From Zoroaster sp. YZ-2022 (taxonomy: Eukaryota; Echinodermata; Asteroidea; Forcipulatida; Zoroasteridae), in contig CM055823.1 in NCBI GenBank assembly GCA_029582265.1, positions 7,762,761-7,826,760 of the forward strand: a stretch of 64,000 bases of DNA. The letters run 5' to 3'. Below are positions 1 to 10,462 of the stretch, in pieces. How positions within the stretch are numbered: position 1 is the stretch's first letter; each line of letters starts with the position of its first letter. The notes below the pieces were generated by a model. That model made no database searches. It had not been told where the DNA came from and saw only the letters and a list, made by a program, of their open reading frames with translations. Made by a program: the position numbers and the translations under genes.

Positions 1-430
1 TATAAATCTTTGTATACCACAGCTTTACAGATTTCAATGGAGACAAAGACAAAGGTGTGGAACAGGTTTACGAGTGCCCCCCCCCCCATGTCAAGACTCC
101 CAGAGCGTGTTTACACGGCCCCCGCTATTGTGCCGAACAATTGCTGCGCAATAACACGTCAACCGAAGCACGAGCACTGCCAAAATGGCGTGGTTTTACG
201 TCACCCGAAAGGACAACGGAAGCTTCCACAGCGTGAGGCCACGTCTTCCGAGCATGTCACTTTACGTGCGTGGCTCGTTGTCACGTCAACCTAGGATGCA
301 TACAAATATTCCCGAGTTTCCTTTGGCGTGTTTTGACGCTCTCCGATCCGCGGTACAAAAAAAATTGCGTGTATACACGGCCTCAGACGCGAACTGGTTA
401 AAACACAAAATTGGAACTGGCTGTCTGGCT
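1..430. repeat. Dispersed repeat related to the TTAA element at 17825-18069
   Basis: The right part (about 230-410) is strongly similar to about 17900-18069: shared blocks include GGCTCGTTG, AAATATTCCCGAG, GACGCTCTCCGATCCGC and GACGCGAACTGGTTAA. The left part is more diverged and contains a poly-C tract at 78-87. Short open frames here (10-294, 185-433) carry no protein signal and are ignored. Confidence 0.6.
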
Positions 431-759
431 TAATGATTGTCCCAGTAGGTTTCTGGGATACCTGTCGTTGGGGATTTGAATAGACAGTGATATTCAGGCC
501 TGTAATTTCTCATCAGGATATTTCCTGATTTTAGGATCTTTTACAAATCTCCCTTTGCCTCAAAATTTTCTTGAAAGAAGAGATGTATCCACCAAGGAAA
601 CAAATAAGTAGCCTGTAATGTGTCCAAACCTCTAGTTTCTCTTTTATGGGATGTGGAGATCCTTCTAATCCTCCAAAATTAAACATCCAGTTGACCTTAT
701 GAGGTCTATTGGTGTAATCGTTATGTAATCTAATTTATTGATATTTATTTATTTTACAG

Positions 760-836
760 CATGCTACGGGAGAGCGTTTGGTCCTAAGGGTTATGGATAT
801 GGAGGAGGTGCTGGGGCCCTTACAAACACCGAATAA
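760..836 (+). CDS. CSRP: Last coding exon of a CSRP-like LIM protein (cysteine and glycine-rich protein)
   Basis: An acceptor (TTTTACAG ending at 759) is followed by an open stretch in phase 2 that encodes CYGRAFGPKGYGYGGGAG and a few more residues, ending with TAA at 834-836. This is the characteristic tail of CSRP1/2/3 proteins: the last cysteine-containing turn of the second LIM zinc finger followed by the FGPKGFGFGQGAG glycine-rich tail. CSRP proteins are small double-LIM adaptors that bind alpha-actinin and zyxin and act in muscle and cytoskeletal differentiation. The other exons must lie to the left of the window. The hexamer AATAAA (832-837) overlaps the stop codon. A piggyBac-type miniature element begins 58 bases downstream, so the 3' UTR may contain it. 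The neighbour on the same strand is ZDHHC13/17, as in vertebrates. Confidence 0.85.
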
Positions 837-894
837 ATTATCCATCGGTAAAAGACAATGTGCACCTTTGGTAATTATATGATTACACAATTAA

Positions 895-1262
895 CCCTCC
901 TACTGATAGACCATTTGAAACCATTCAAAATTTCCACTTTCAAAAATGCCCATTGGTTTTGTACACACATGGTGATACCATTTGAACAGTGTTGGTAGCA
1001 AGCTTTACTACCGTTCAAATCCATTCAAATGCATAGAGGGTCCATTGATTCCCCACTTAGAAGTATCCAAACAAGGTTTTGTATTAGCTGTACTACCATT
1101 TGGAAAGATCCAAACAAGGTTTTTGTATTAGCTGACCTACCATTCAAAACCATTTGGGGGAATCAATACTGTACACAGTTCTTTCGCCATTCAAAACCGC
1201 AAAAGCGAATGGTTTCAAATGGTGGATCAACTTGTATGAAAAAGGTACCAGAAGTAGGAGGG
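895..1262. mobile_element. piggyBac-type miniature element (TTAA target, CCCTCC ends)
   Basis: Bounded by TTAA at 891-894 and 1263-1266. Ends are inverted: CCCTCCTACT at the left and AGTAGGAGGG at the right. The interior is made of repeated blocks such as ACCATTTGAAACC and GGTTTCAAATGG in both orientations. Same family as 2451-2786. No coding capacity. TTAA duplication with CCC-starting ends is typical of the piggyBac superfamily. Confidence 0.85.
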
Positions 1263-1524
1263 TTAATGAACTCTAAGATTGGTGAATAGTGATGGTAGCA
1301 AACATCTGACATTCGGTAATGTTTTGAGAAAATGTGAAATGTATTACAAATTTGATGGATCATAGCGGTGTTAAATTTTTCAAAATAGAATGAATGAATT
1401 TTCATAATTTTCTAGTTAATGATACAATGACTGAAGTAAGGTTCATAGTGTACATCTCACTGATACTGTATATATCTCTCTTAATAAACTTTGGATGCAT
1501 TCACGGGTATTTTACCAATGGTAT

Positions 1525-1916
1525 TAGGGCTGTGCTGGGTATCCAGATACCCGACCGAAATGGTCATTACCCGGTTCCATTTTTCGGTTCCAATTACCCA
1601 TAAACGACTTTTTAAAATTCGGACTTAACATTTGAGCGGTGCGAACAGAAATCTGTGACTCTTGAACAATGTAATGTTTACACTTTTACAGGCAATTATC
1701 TTTAAATTCAAGAGATTACACTCCAATAAAGAAAAGATCGATTTAAGTATGGTATCCTCTGTATTATAAAAGTCAAATTGTTACCATTTACAGTACATGT
1801 ATTTGTACACCACCGGAGGCATGTTTTCAACAAAAATGAAAACGGGTATCAGGGTATCCGAAGTTTCCTGATTTCGGTTATCTGGTTCCAAAAATATCCG
1901 AAAACGCACAGCCCTA
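1525..1916. mobile_element. hAT-type miniature element (TAGGGCTGTGC ends)
   Basis: Ends TAGGGCTGTGC (1525) and GCACAGCCCTA (to 1916) are inverted. The flanking 8-mers AATGGTAT (1517-1524) and AATGGTAG (1917-1924) match at 7 of 8 positions, the target duplication length of hAT transposons. The interior consists of GGGTATCC/GGATACCC words. A relative lies at about 25485-25832. Non-coding. Confidence 0.85.
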
Positions 1917-1924
1917 AATGGTAG

Positions 1925-4834
1925 ACAAGTTCTTCAATAAGTTTCATCATAACCTGTGCAAGTCATTATAAAGCCAATTGAATGATGCACTTGCGTGATG
2001 GTTTCTGTTTACGAAAGCATGTGGGTGAAGTTTGGTTTCACTGTACATGCAGATTTGTTAAGTTGTTAAAATAACTCTCATTAGGATTTTTTTGGTCATT
2101 CATTCTCAACTGAAAATAATTGTTTTTTCATTTGTTTATGGGAAAATGAGAAGCTGTAGATAAAAATCTACTCCTTCCCAACCAGACTTTTGTTTTTGAA
2201 AAAATGATCTTGAAACCATTTTTTCTATATGAGGCCTCAATATGAGGGAATTTTGTTAAGGTTTATCACATCTTTTAACCGCTATTTTACCATCTCCATT
2301 TTCAACGAAATGTGCTATTTTCCTTGAGGATAGCCAAACAATTATGATTTCTCAAAATAAGAGCATGGTTTTTTACAGTAAATAATAAGCTTGAAATGAA
2401 TTGAGAAGGCTTCTGTCATCAATTCATTTGGGCACTTAATTACTGTTTAACCCTCATAGTTCTGGTGCCTTTTTCAGACAAGTTGATGCACCATTTGAAA
2501 CCATTCGTTTTGTGAAACACACCAAGGTGTAGTGTATCCACCATTCAAAACCATTTGAATGATTTATAAGCCACTGTAGTACATTCACCATTTGAAACCA
2601 TTTGGCTATGGAAACACACCAAGGTGTAGTGTATCCACCATTCAAAAACCATTTGAATGGATTTGAATGGTAGTAAAGCTTGCTACCAACACTTTTCAAA
2701 TAGTATCACTATGTGTGTACAAAACCAATGGGCATTTTGGTAAGTGGAAATTTTGAATGGTTTCAAATGGTCAAACACTAGGAGGGTTTTAATCAAGATT
2801 TTGAAGGTAATATGTCATTTCCCAAGAATTTGTTTTTCTTTCAAAAAGGGAAATAATTAATGTTCTGATGAAAACAAAAACTGCTGTTGAAATAGTGACA
2901 AACACAGGCCGTATATCTTTGAAGGGAAGGTATAACATTAGTAATTACAATAATATCATATTAACAAGTAATTATCTAAACACTTTGTTTTCTATAGTTG
3001 GTATAAGTATCAATCATGCTGAGAAATTGTTTTGTCTGAAGTACTTCCATACTAGAGAAAACAGAAATTGTTACATTGGCTTTATTGACTTAGAATATTC
3101 TTGGGGTTTTGTGGCATAAAATATGCTGAAACACATTTCATTTTAAAACCGTTTTGAAGTAAATGTAGTTTTCATTTTGATTAGTTAAAATGCTGGTTGG
3201 CTGACATTATTTGCTTCACCATATTAAGCCATATCCGCCTAACCATGTAAACACACAAAAGACTGTATGTGCCTAAGCCCCCCGCACAGAGATACATTGT
3301 TTTTGCACACAATCAGAAAGATTCCTTATTTAGAGAATATTACAATCACTGACACAGACACATTATATACTGATGGAAAGAGGAGAACATCCACTTTATT
3401 ATGATGTCAGACTTGTCTAATTTCATATCTATAATCATGAAATACAGTCATCAGAAAAACGTAGTAAATTGGAATTGGACAAAAACACGGTACGGAAAAT
3501 CACGTAGGTCGGCGTTTGTAGCGTTTTACATATCTACGGGTTATCACGTAGATCGGCGGATATGGGTTAAGCAATGCTATTTGCAGGTTGTTGGTCACCA
3601 ACATGATACTTGTAGTTTATTTGCCAGATGAGTGGTATGCGGTTTGACCGTTTCACTAGTTTTTGTGTCATGAATCGTTAGTTTATACCTCATCATCCAG
3701 TCAAGTCTTTCCAATTTATACTCATCTCATTCCATTTCATTCATTTAAGATTTCCACTGTGAAAACTTTCTACTTTGTACGCATCATACACTATAAACAG
3801 TAAAATGCCCGTCTGAAACATAACACTGTCTAAAACAGTAGAATGGAGCTAAGATTTCAGACATTCAGCCATTAAAATGTCTGAAACCAGAAGTATGAAC
3901 CTCCATTGTACTGTTTCAGACATTTGCCCTGAAAGCCCTCTGTTGGTGAAAATGCATCCGCATCTTGTAGATAGGGCACTTTTGTTTGCTCATTTGTCTG
4001 TCGGTCTGTGTCCTTGTATGCAGATGTACATTGATAGCATCGCTATTAGCATAATTTGCTAAAAAATATATTTTTCTGGAAGTAACAAATTTCTACAAAG
4101 TTTTGGCACCTGTGCACAGATGCAGTGTTTGTATACAGGGTACAGATAATTGTCTATCTCTGTCCGAGTATGTCTATCTCTGTCTGAAGACTTTTGTCTC
4201 ATTTGTCTCTTCTGTTTGTTGCATGTTCCTGATCATCATATTTCTTTTCATCAAGTGCCTTGACCAATTTAAAGCTTATCTTTTGAAATTTTCAATACAT
4301 ACAATGTATGTGTATTTTTTCTCTTTATATTTTGTTCATACATATATGTAGTTCATTTTCACTGTATGTCTTATTAAATTTCATTCAATAATCATTCATT
4401 AAGTTTGAAGACTTTTCTACAGCTGTTGGGGGAAAAGTAGTTGGGGGAAAAGTAGTAATTAATAAAAAAAAATATAAAAAATTAAAAAAATTATTCATCA
4501 TATTTAAATTGCAAACTTGTTTTCTATTTAAATAAATATATTTTGGGCAATTGTGTTAATTGTGCAGCTTTTTAAAGTACATTTCGGCCATTTGGATTGG
4601 GGATTGTTTGTATGTTTTATGCATTAGTGTTGATAAAGACACTTTGTTTTTGGTATAAGAAACATTCCAAATCAATCTGTATTGTAAATGAATGAATATA
4701 ATTCAAAATGTAAGCACTAGAAACTCTCAACAAGTTGGTCTGTGAACATGTTTCTTTAGTATCATGCATGAACATACAGAGTACAGTTCTTTTCGTGTAC
4801 AACACTATGTAGATTATTATACACAATATATATA
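1925..4834. other. Non-coding stretch
   Basis: Apart from the element at 2451-2786 I see no gene, RNA or clear repeat structure here. Open frames are short, without splice context or recognisable protein content. Confidence 0.5.
2451..2786. mobile_element. piggyBac-type miniature element, second copy of the 895-1262 family
   Basis: TTAA at 2447-2450 precedes CCCTCATAGT; the right end is ACTAGGAGGG (to 2786) followed by TTTTAA, so the right target site carries two extra T. The interior shares ACCATTTGAAACCATT, AGCTTGCTACCAACAC and the GTGTACAAAACCAATGGGCA block with the copy at 895-1262. Confidence 0.75.
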
Positions 4835-4836
4835 TA

Positions 4837-5050
4837 ACGTCAAAAGAAACGTCACCCCCTAAATGTTAAGTAATTTTATTATTAAACATAATAAATATAC
4901 AATGTTGTGGGATGGTTGGCTGCCAGGTCAACCAAATTTGCCACATTGTGTTCGTGTTACACTCCATACTCATAATATTCTTCATTAAACAAATTATATT
5001 AATTATAAAATGCAAATAAATATTTTTAGGGGTGACGTTTCTTTTGCTGT
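4837..5050. mobile_element. Tc1/mariner-type miniature element
   Basis: Inverted ends of about 22 bases (key word AAAAGAAACGTCACCCC at 4842 and its complement ending near 5045) are flanked by TA at 4835-4836 and 5051-5052. The interior is an AT-rich 170 bases without coding capacity. The TA target suggests Tc1/mariner. Confidence 0.75.
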
Positions 5051-5209
5051 TATGTATACATAAATGTAAACCTTAGATGCATAGTTAGCACTTTCGATAA
5101 TTTTGCACTAATATAATACAAATCATGATTAAAAAAAACTTAATAATTAAAGGAAAACAAATCTTAACAAAATGGTTGTCATGATTGGCATGACCCCCAA
5201 TTTGTGCTT

Positions 5210-5631
5210 CATTTTTTTTTATTTTTTTTTTTTTTTACGTCATCTTTAATGAGGGTAAACTCCGATCAGTGCACAGCACTGCTTTCCATGGAGGCCCTCA
5301 GTACAAATACAGCAATAACAACCAGATATGGGATTTGTAAAGGAGGAATTATAATGTGCATAATCAAAGCGCCCACAATGAGAGAGCGCGGTGGCGCAAT
5401 TTGCAGCCAAATCAACCAGAAACACCGGGACAAGCCTCTTTATTCTGGGTTCTTTTACGTGCATTACACAACACACGGGACCTACGGCTTTACGTCCCAT
5501 CCGAAGGACGAAGCAATTATGGTTAAGTACCTTGCTCAAGGATACAAGTGTCACGACCGGGACTCGAACCCACACCCTGCTGCTGGCAACAGCAGAACTT
5601 GAGTTCGGTGCGCTAGACCGCTCGGCCACTG
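5210..5631 (-). mobile_element. tRNA-Leu-derived SINE, long type (family A)
   Basis: Read on the minus strand the head is a tRNA-like unit: A box GTGGCCGAGCGGTCTAGCGC, an anticodon-arm relic ACTCAAGTTCTG matching tRNA-Leu(CAA), and a B box GGGTTCGAGTCCC. It continues with TTGAGCAAGGTACTTAACC and a body ending in a poly-A tail (poly-T on plus at 5210-5236). The same family, truncated, is at 42297-42479. Open frames on both strands here are by-products of the SINE. Confidence 0.9.
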
Positions 5632-5833
5632 ATTTCAACAGTAATTCAAATCAATTGTTTAGTTTAAAGTAACCTTGCATAATGCTAAGACTGTATGGTT
5701 ACAGTTACAATACACAGGGTTACATGTACCCATGAACATTATTGTTTAACACTATCTTGCACAAATATTTGAAATTAGTTATACATATATTTTTAATGTA
5801 CATGTAGTTGATTAATTGTCTGCTTTCATTTAA

Positions 5834-6848
5834 AGATGGACTTCAACGGAATATATTACAGTGTTTTGATGCTGTTAGGCTTACAAGAAGTGTGTAATGA
5901 TTACTTCTATATGATTAAAATTCAAATAAAGTAATTTCTTAATGTAAAAAAAAATTCATTTTGATCAGCATTTCACTATCTAGAAAAGTCGTGTTTCGCA
6001 AAAAGCCCGAACTCATGAATAATTCATATCGTAGTTGTGACGTACAATCAAGGACTGGCATTCGCTGCTTATGCCCACATGTCATGAGTGTTCCCCAGCA
6101 AAGTGCATTAAAAAGCGACGTGTACGAAACGAACTCCCAGTCGTACTCACTTGCCTTCTCTCGATATTTGACGCTTTCAAAGTTGGAACAGAGCCTTGCT
6201 TCAAACGATATTTGGTATCCAAACCAAAACTTTCTTTCACTTGACTGGAAGAATCTCTACAGTCGCCCGTAAAATGGGCTGAACAAATCAACGACCATTT
6301 TGTCAACGTGAAACTTTTCGTGTATTGTTTACGAACTTCACCCACTCCTTGAAGCCGCCGGATTCCGCGGAAATCGGAAAAACTAAACTCTGGATTCTTG
6401 GTGGCACTTCTTGTACATCCACCAACAGCACATGTGCTAGGCATTATGCCGTCTTACACAAAATCGTCAAAACGGGGAAAAATCATGTGTATCAGCTTCG
6501 AGCAAGTAAAATCCCCATTGCCAAACACAAAGACAAAAACGGCTTCCTTTATTTATGCCCCAGATAGTACGTCACACTTACGCTGGTTTACGTGGCCGCT
6601 GGTATTTCACCGTTCATTTCGTATTGTATTTCTATGGGCCTTTGCTGGGAACCATGAAAGCGCGCAGCCAACGGCGAGAAAAAACCACTCGCTCAGAAAT
6701 CTAAGAAGGGGGGCTATTTTTTACAATCAAAATTAAACAAAATAACGGGGAATAAAACCATCGTACTGATAATGAAATAATAACTAAACACAACATAAAC
6801 AAGACTCAGGAGACGATTTAGTGTACGAGCTCTCGTTGAAGTCCATCT
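5834..6848. mobile_element. Kolobok-like TTAA element carrying a THAP exon
   Basis: Flanked by TTAA (5830-5833 and 6849-6852). The 15-base ends AGATGGACTTCAACG are perfect inverted repeats. Inside, on the minus strand, is a decayed THAP zinc-finger exon. Kolobok transposons duplicate TTAA and encode THAP-containing transposases, so this 1015-bp copy is probably an internally deleted, non-autonomous Kolobok. A piggyBac assignment is less likely because of the THAP exon and the AGATGG end. Confidence 0.75.
6151..6444 (-). pseudogene. Decayed THAP-domain first exon of a transposase
   Basis: Starts at ATG 6444 with MPSTCAVGGCTRSATKNPEF, the C-x4-C start of a THAP zinc finger. Near the end come LICSAHF (C-x2-H with F) and RLKQGSVPTL, the usual closing RLK-PGAVPTL element. 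Between them the open frame reads through, but typical THAP words (FRFPRNP, then FKEWVKFVNN) appear in the other two frames, so at least two indels have shifted the middle. A donor GTGAGT at 6145-6150 would end the exon at 6151. THAP domains bind DNA at transposon ends. This is a broken relic of the element that contains it, not a host gene. Confidence 0.75.
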
Positions 6849-6997
6849 TTAATGCATGTTTAATGTGATGAAATAATCCAGCATAGTTTTTCATAGCAAA
6901 TAATTAATTTTTTTGTAGCAGCCTATAGATATTTTCTGTGATTTTTACCAGCAGTTTCCAGCAATTTCTTTGTACATATTGGAAACAATCCTTTGAA

Positions 6998-7397
6998 AAG
7001 CAATTGTGACCTGTTACAGCAAAATGAGCGTAAAGTCTCATTATACCGTTTCACAGGGAAGGTCTATTTTTTTTTTTTTTTTTTATATTTGTAATTTGAA
7101 AATCTCCTTACTGTATATCGAATTCAAAATTTTCAGTTCGATCACACAATTAAAAACCTCAATTTCAGGCCAATTTCATTGGTAGCTTTTATCGTGTTCT
7201 GACAAACAACTTGAAACAAAGACGGAAACAAAGCCGCAAATCCCCCTCTGGTGGTTTTGGGGGATCGCTGTAACCCCAAGTGTTATATATCATTGGAAAG
7301 CTCTTGTTCTACTGAATCCAGCAATACCAATAACTCAATTGTTTAAATTTCCGGCTTTAAGATCATTTTGTGGTGACAGGTCACAATTGCTTCAAAA
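6998..7397. repeat. Inverted-repeat miniature element
   Basis: GCAATTGTGACCTGT at about 7000 followed by CAAAATGA is mirrored by TCATTTTGTGGTGACAGG and ACAATTGC at 7364-7394. No clear target duplication. A poly-T tract at 7068-7084 lies inside. Non-coding. Confidence 0.55.
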
Positions 7398-8081
7398 TGA
7401 TATTATCCACAAACAAAAATGAGGGTTGAAAGGGTATTGGTACAAACATTGGTAATTACCTGATCACAAAATTACTGATTTTTTTCCTTATAAAATGAAA
7501 GCTAACTTGATGCACATGAAGTTGGTGAAAGTACCAATCAACCCGAACAATTATTTGGACTAGCAAGGAATGATGCATTTACAAATACATTTGCACACAT
7601 GTATACAAAAAGTTACCAAGGAAATGTTAATTTCTGCTCTGTCTTTTCTCTGTAAAAAAAAAAATGTGAATGATTTTTAACACTGTTTCTCTCCATACAG
7701 GAGTATAAAACGGGTACCTGCAATAGCTAGGATGTACAATAACCTGTGATGGTCTTGTATTAATTTGATAAGTTATTTGCCACAGACATGACAATAACTT
7801 ACACTTTGAAGGTTTAATTTGATTTTCGTGTGTCTTTCATCCTTCATGTATATGAAGAGTAATATCGATTCTTAAACGAAATTGCTGAAAATGTCCAGTA
7901 AAATAACAGAAAAAACATGCACAATATAATTATATTTAACAATTAATTTAATTTGAACTATTCTCTAGAAGTATAGTTATAATTAATTTATTAAGATTGT
8001 TTTAATGTCAACTCATAACTTCAGCTAGCTTTTGGTAATCATTACTTCATGAACATACCTGTAAATGTGGTTAGTCATGAA

Positions 8082-8830
8082 GGGGCCATTGTCCACCCAG
8101 GGTACTCCACAATGGTACCCACAGGCAGTCATCAAAGTACACAAACCTGCACCATCCTATGGTCCATAGCATTGAGATTTCCTGGGTACAATTGGGGAGT
8201 ACACTACATTACGTGACCAATGACCTCTTCTACCATACTAACATAAGTACAGCAGTTATCTGCGACTAGTCTAGTGACAAATCAGAATGAGGCTTATGTC
8301 AAAAAATCGTCTGGTACATATCTTGCAGCTTGTACCTTCATGGTCAAATTGCCTTGGGCCTATATATGCATGGGCGGATCCAGAACATTTTTTAGGGGGG
8401 GGCTGAAAATCAAAAACAATTTTATTTTTCAGTACTACAAAAATTACAATGAAATCAAAGGGAGAGAAAAACAAAGCACAGTGAGGGAATGGGAGTGCGT
8501 TCTCCCCTCCCCCTATCTCTCTTTTTCTCTTTTTTATTTTTTATTTTTATATTTTTATTTATTTTTTTATTTTTTTAACGATTTTAGGGGGGGCTACAGC
8601 CCCCTTAGTCCCCCCCCCCCGGATTGTCAATGATATGGACCTTGACAATGATGGCTAGCTATGTGACGATTAATCTTTCATCTAACACATAAGCCATCAT
8701 TGTAGCAGAATGGGTCGCTGTCTAGGTTACTCCCCAATGTTACCACCACCAGTGATCCAACATGTACATGTAGGTTTGAGTACTTTGGGTACCATTAGAG
8801 AGTACCCTGGGTGACAACGACTTCTTCAGC
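8082..8830. repeat. Long inverted-repeat element with nested GGCGGATCC-type insertion
   Basis: The arm at about 8085-8240 (CACCCAGGGTACTC, AATGGTACCCA) is mirrored imperfectly by about 8690-8820 (TGGGTACCATTAGAGAGTACCCTGGGTG). Between them, 8373-8626 begins GGGCGGATCCAG, contains CT-rich and T-rich low-complexity DNA and ends in a poly-C run before GGATTG. It looks like a separate miniature element inserted in the middle. Boundaries are approximate. Confidence 0.5.
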
Positions 8831-9727
8831 ATTTAATATGCGGCATTATGTGTATAATTTGTAATATTAATTAAGTTTTGTTTGTTTTTGTAACTCTTTA
8901 GAATGCGACACTAATATTGAAATAAAATGCCTCTCAGATTTGTAGATCAATGAAATTTGTCAGTTTTCATCATTGTAATAATGGTAGTCCAGCAACCATC
9001 TTTGCCCAATCGGCCTGACCGGCAATAGAATGAACATGAGTTGATTCCAACAAGGAGCCAGTCTGTTTTCCATTCAGCCTCTGTTTGGTATTGCAGAATT
9101 GTATATATAGGCTGCAGTAGAGTAATAAAGTTCTACTATTAAACAATACACTTATGTTGCTGTTGGTGACTCGGCTCATTAATCCCCTTGCCTGTTTGTG
9201 GCTAGTTGTTCAAGGGGCCTCCTGAAGTAAGTGGAGACAATTATCGATTTTTCTTAAAGACAGTCCATTTCCTCACCCAAAATATAAGGAATTACGATGA
9301 AGGCCTTTGCTAGTAGCCGAGGGTGGGATGGATCCAGTGGGGTCATTGACCTTAAACTATTTCAAAGCCGCCGGCCCCCTTTCCACTGAGATCGTCATCG
9401 GTTTGGTTGTGAATTAAAAAAGTTCTCACAACTGCATCATGAGCCAGATCAGAACATGCACTTCACAAACGTGGTCTGAAAAACGCTCATATTGCACCAG
9501 AAAGCGCCTAAAAAAATAAATAAATTGAGCCATCAGTGTGGGTGAGTTGGAGGGGGTGGGGTGAACTTGTATTTGTGCACAATTGTTGAGTGTTTTGTCT
9601 GAAATGAAAACCAAACACTTCAGACCAGGAGAACCGAATACCAACTTCACATCAAGACAGTTAGTTAATTTTGAGGTATTCCGGGAGTGATGTATGACTG
9701 AGCTCGGGTGCAGTGTTTTGTAATGCT
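8831..9727. other. Non-coding stretch
   Basis: I see no gene or clear repeat. Short frames on the minus strand (8970-9179, 9426-9650) have no splice or domain support. Confidence 0.45.
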
Positions 9728-9951
9728 AGTGGTGTAGCCAGGATTGTCAGACTGTCATGGGCGGGGGAGGGGAGTGGATGGGGGCTTTTTGGGGAAAATG
9801 TATTGACACAAAACTCAAATGAACCGACAAATCATGTCAGTCAGAAATACCCAACAAGTTAGTGAATTTAGCCGACACTGAGCCACTATATATAGTTTTG
9901 CTAACAAAAGTGGGGAGCGCACGCCCCCCCCCCCCCCCCGGCTACGCCACT
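9728..9951. mobile_element. AGTGGYGTAGCC-type miniature element
   Basis: Left end AGTGGTGTAGCCAGG and right end GGCTACGCCACT are inverted. Poly-G and poly-C rich subterminal DNA (9761-9780, 9924-9939) flanks a short unique centre. No clean target duplication was found. The GGCGTAGCC ends are a common hAT-like miniature-element signature in invertebrate genomes. Confidence 0.6.
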
Positions 9952-10419
9952 GAGATGTTGGCCCAACACAACTGGGGGAGTGTACGCTCCTTACGTTCCC
10001 CGGACCCGCTACTGGTCAGGCGAGTGATGAGAAGGGGCCCCGGCCGCCACCCACCCACCCCTCTCGTCCTCTCGCCCTCTTCCCTCTCCCCCAAAAAATG
10101 GTTGGAAAGCGCCACTCGCCACCACCAGCACTGTATGCCGGCACATGCCCGTGACGTAATCCCATCATGCATTACGAGCTATAAGTCTAACACAAACATG
10201 GCCGCTTCCAGGGCCAGGGTCTCCTCGTAAAAGTGAACATACATGTAACCATGGAGCTATAAAACGGAAGGAGTAAGCACAGCCCAGTATCAAACAAGCA
10301 ATGATCGCCACCGCGACCGCACTGGTGCTAAAATAAACACTTAAGCAAATCAAATTACGCGCCGCTCGAGGAATGCTGGGAAGTAACTCCGAAAGGGATT
10401 GTGGGTATTGCCATGGTAT

Positions 10420-10430
10420 TGCGCATGCGC
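10420..10430 (+). promoter_or_regulatory. NRF-1-type palindromic site upstream of the PHD gene
   Basis: TGCGCATGCGC matches the NRF-1 consensus exactly and lies 32 bases before the start codon at 10463. TTTCCGGGAA follows directly (ETS-like), and the start codon sits in AAGATGGCTGC, a YY1-like context. Together these look like a TATA-less housekeeping promoter within the transposon. Confidence 0.6.
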
Positions 10431-10462
10431 TTTCCGGGAAAAAGTGCGTCCACACATTCAAG

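Noticed and set aside
5204..5672. Three overlapping frames of 93-132 residues
   Set aside because: They lie on both strands of a tRNA-derived SINE and share sequence with frames at 42039-42623, which come from other SINE copies.
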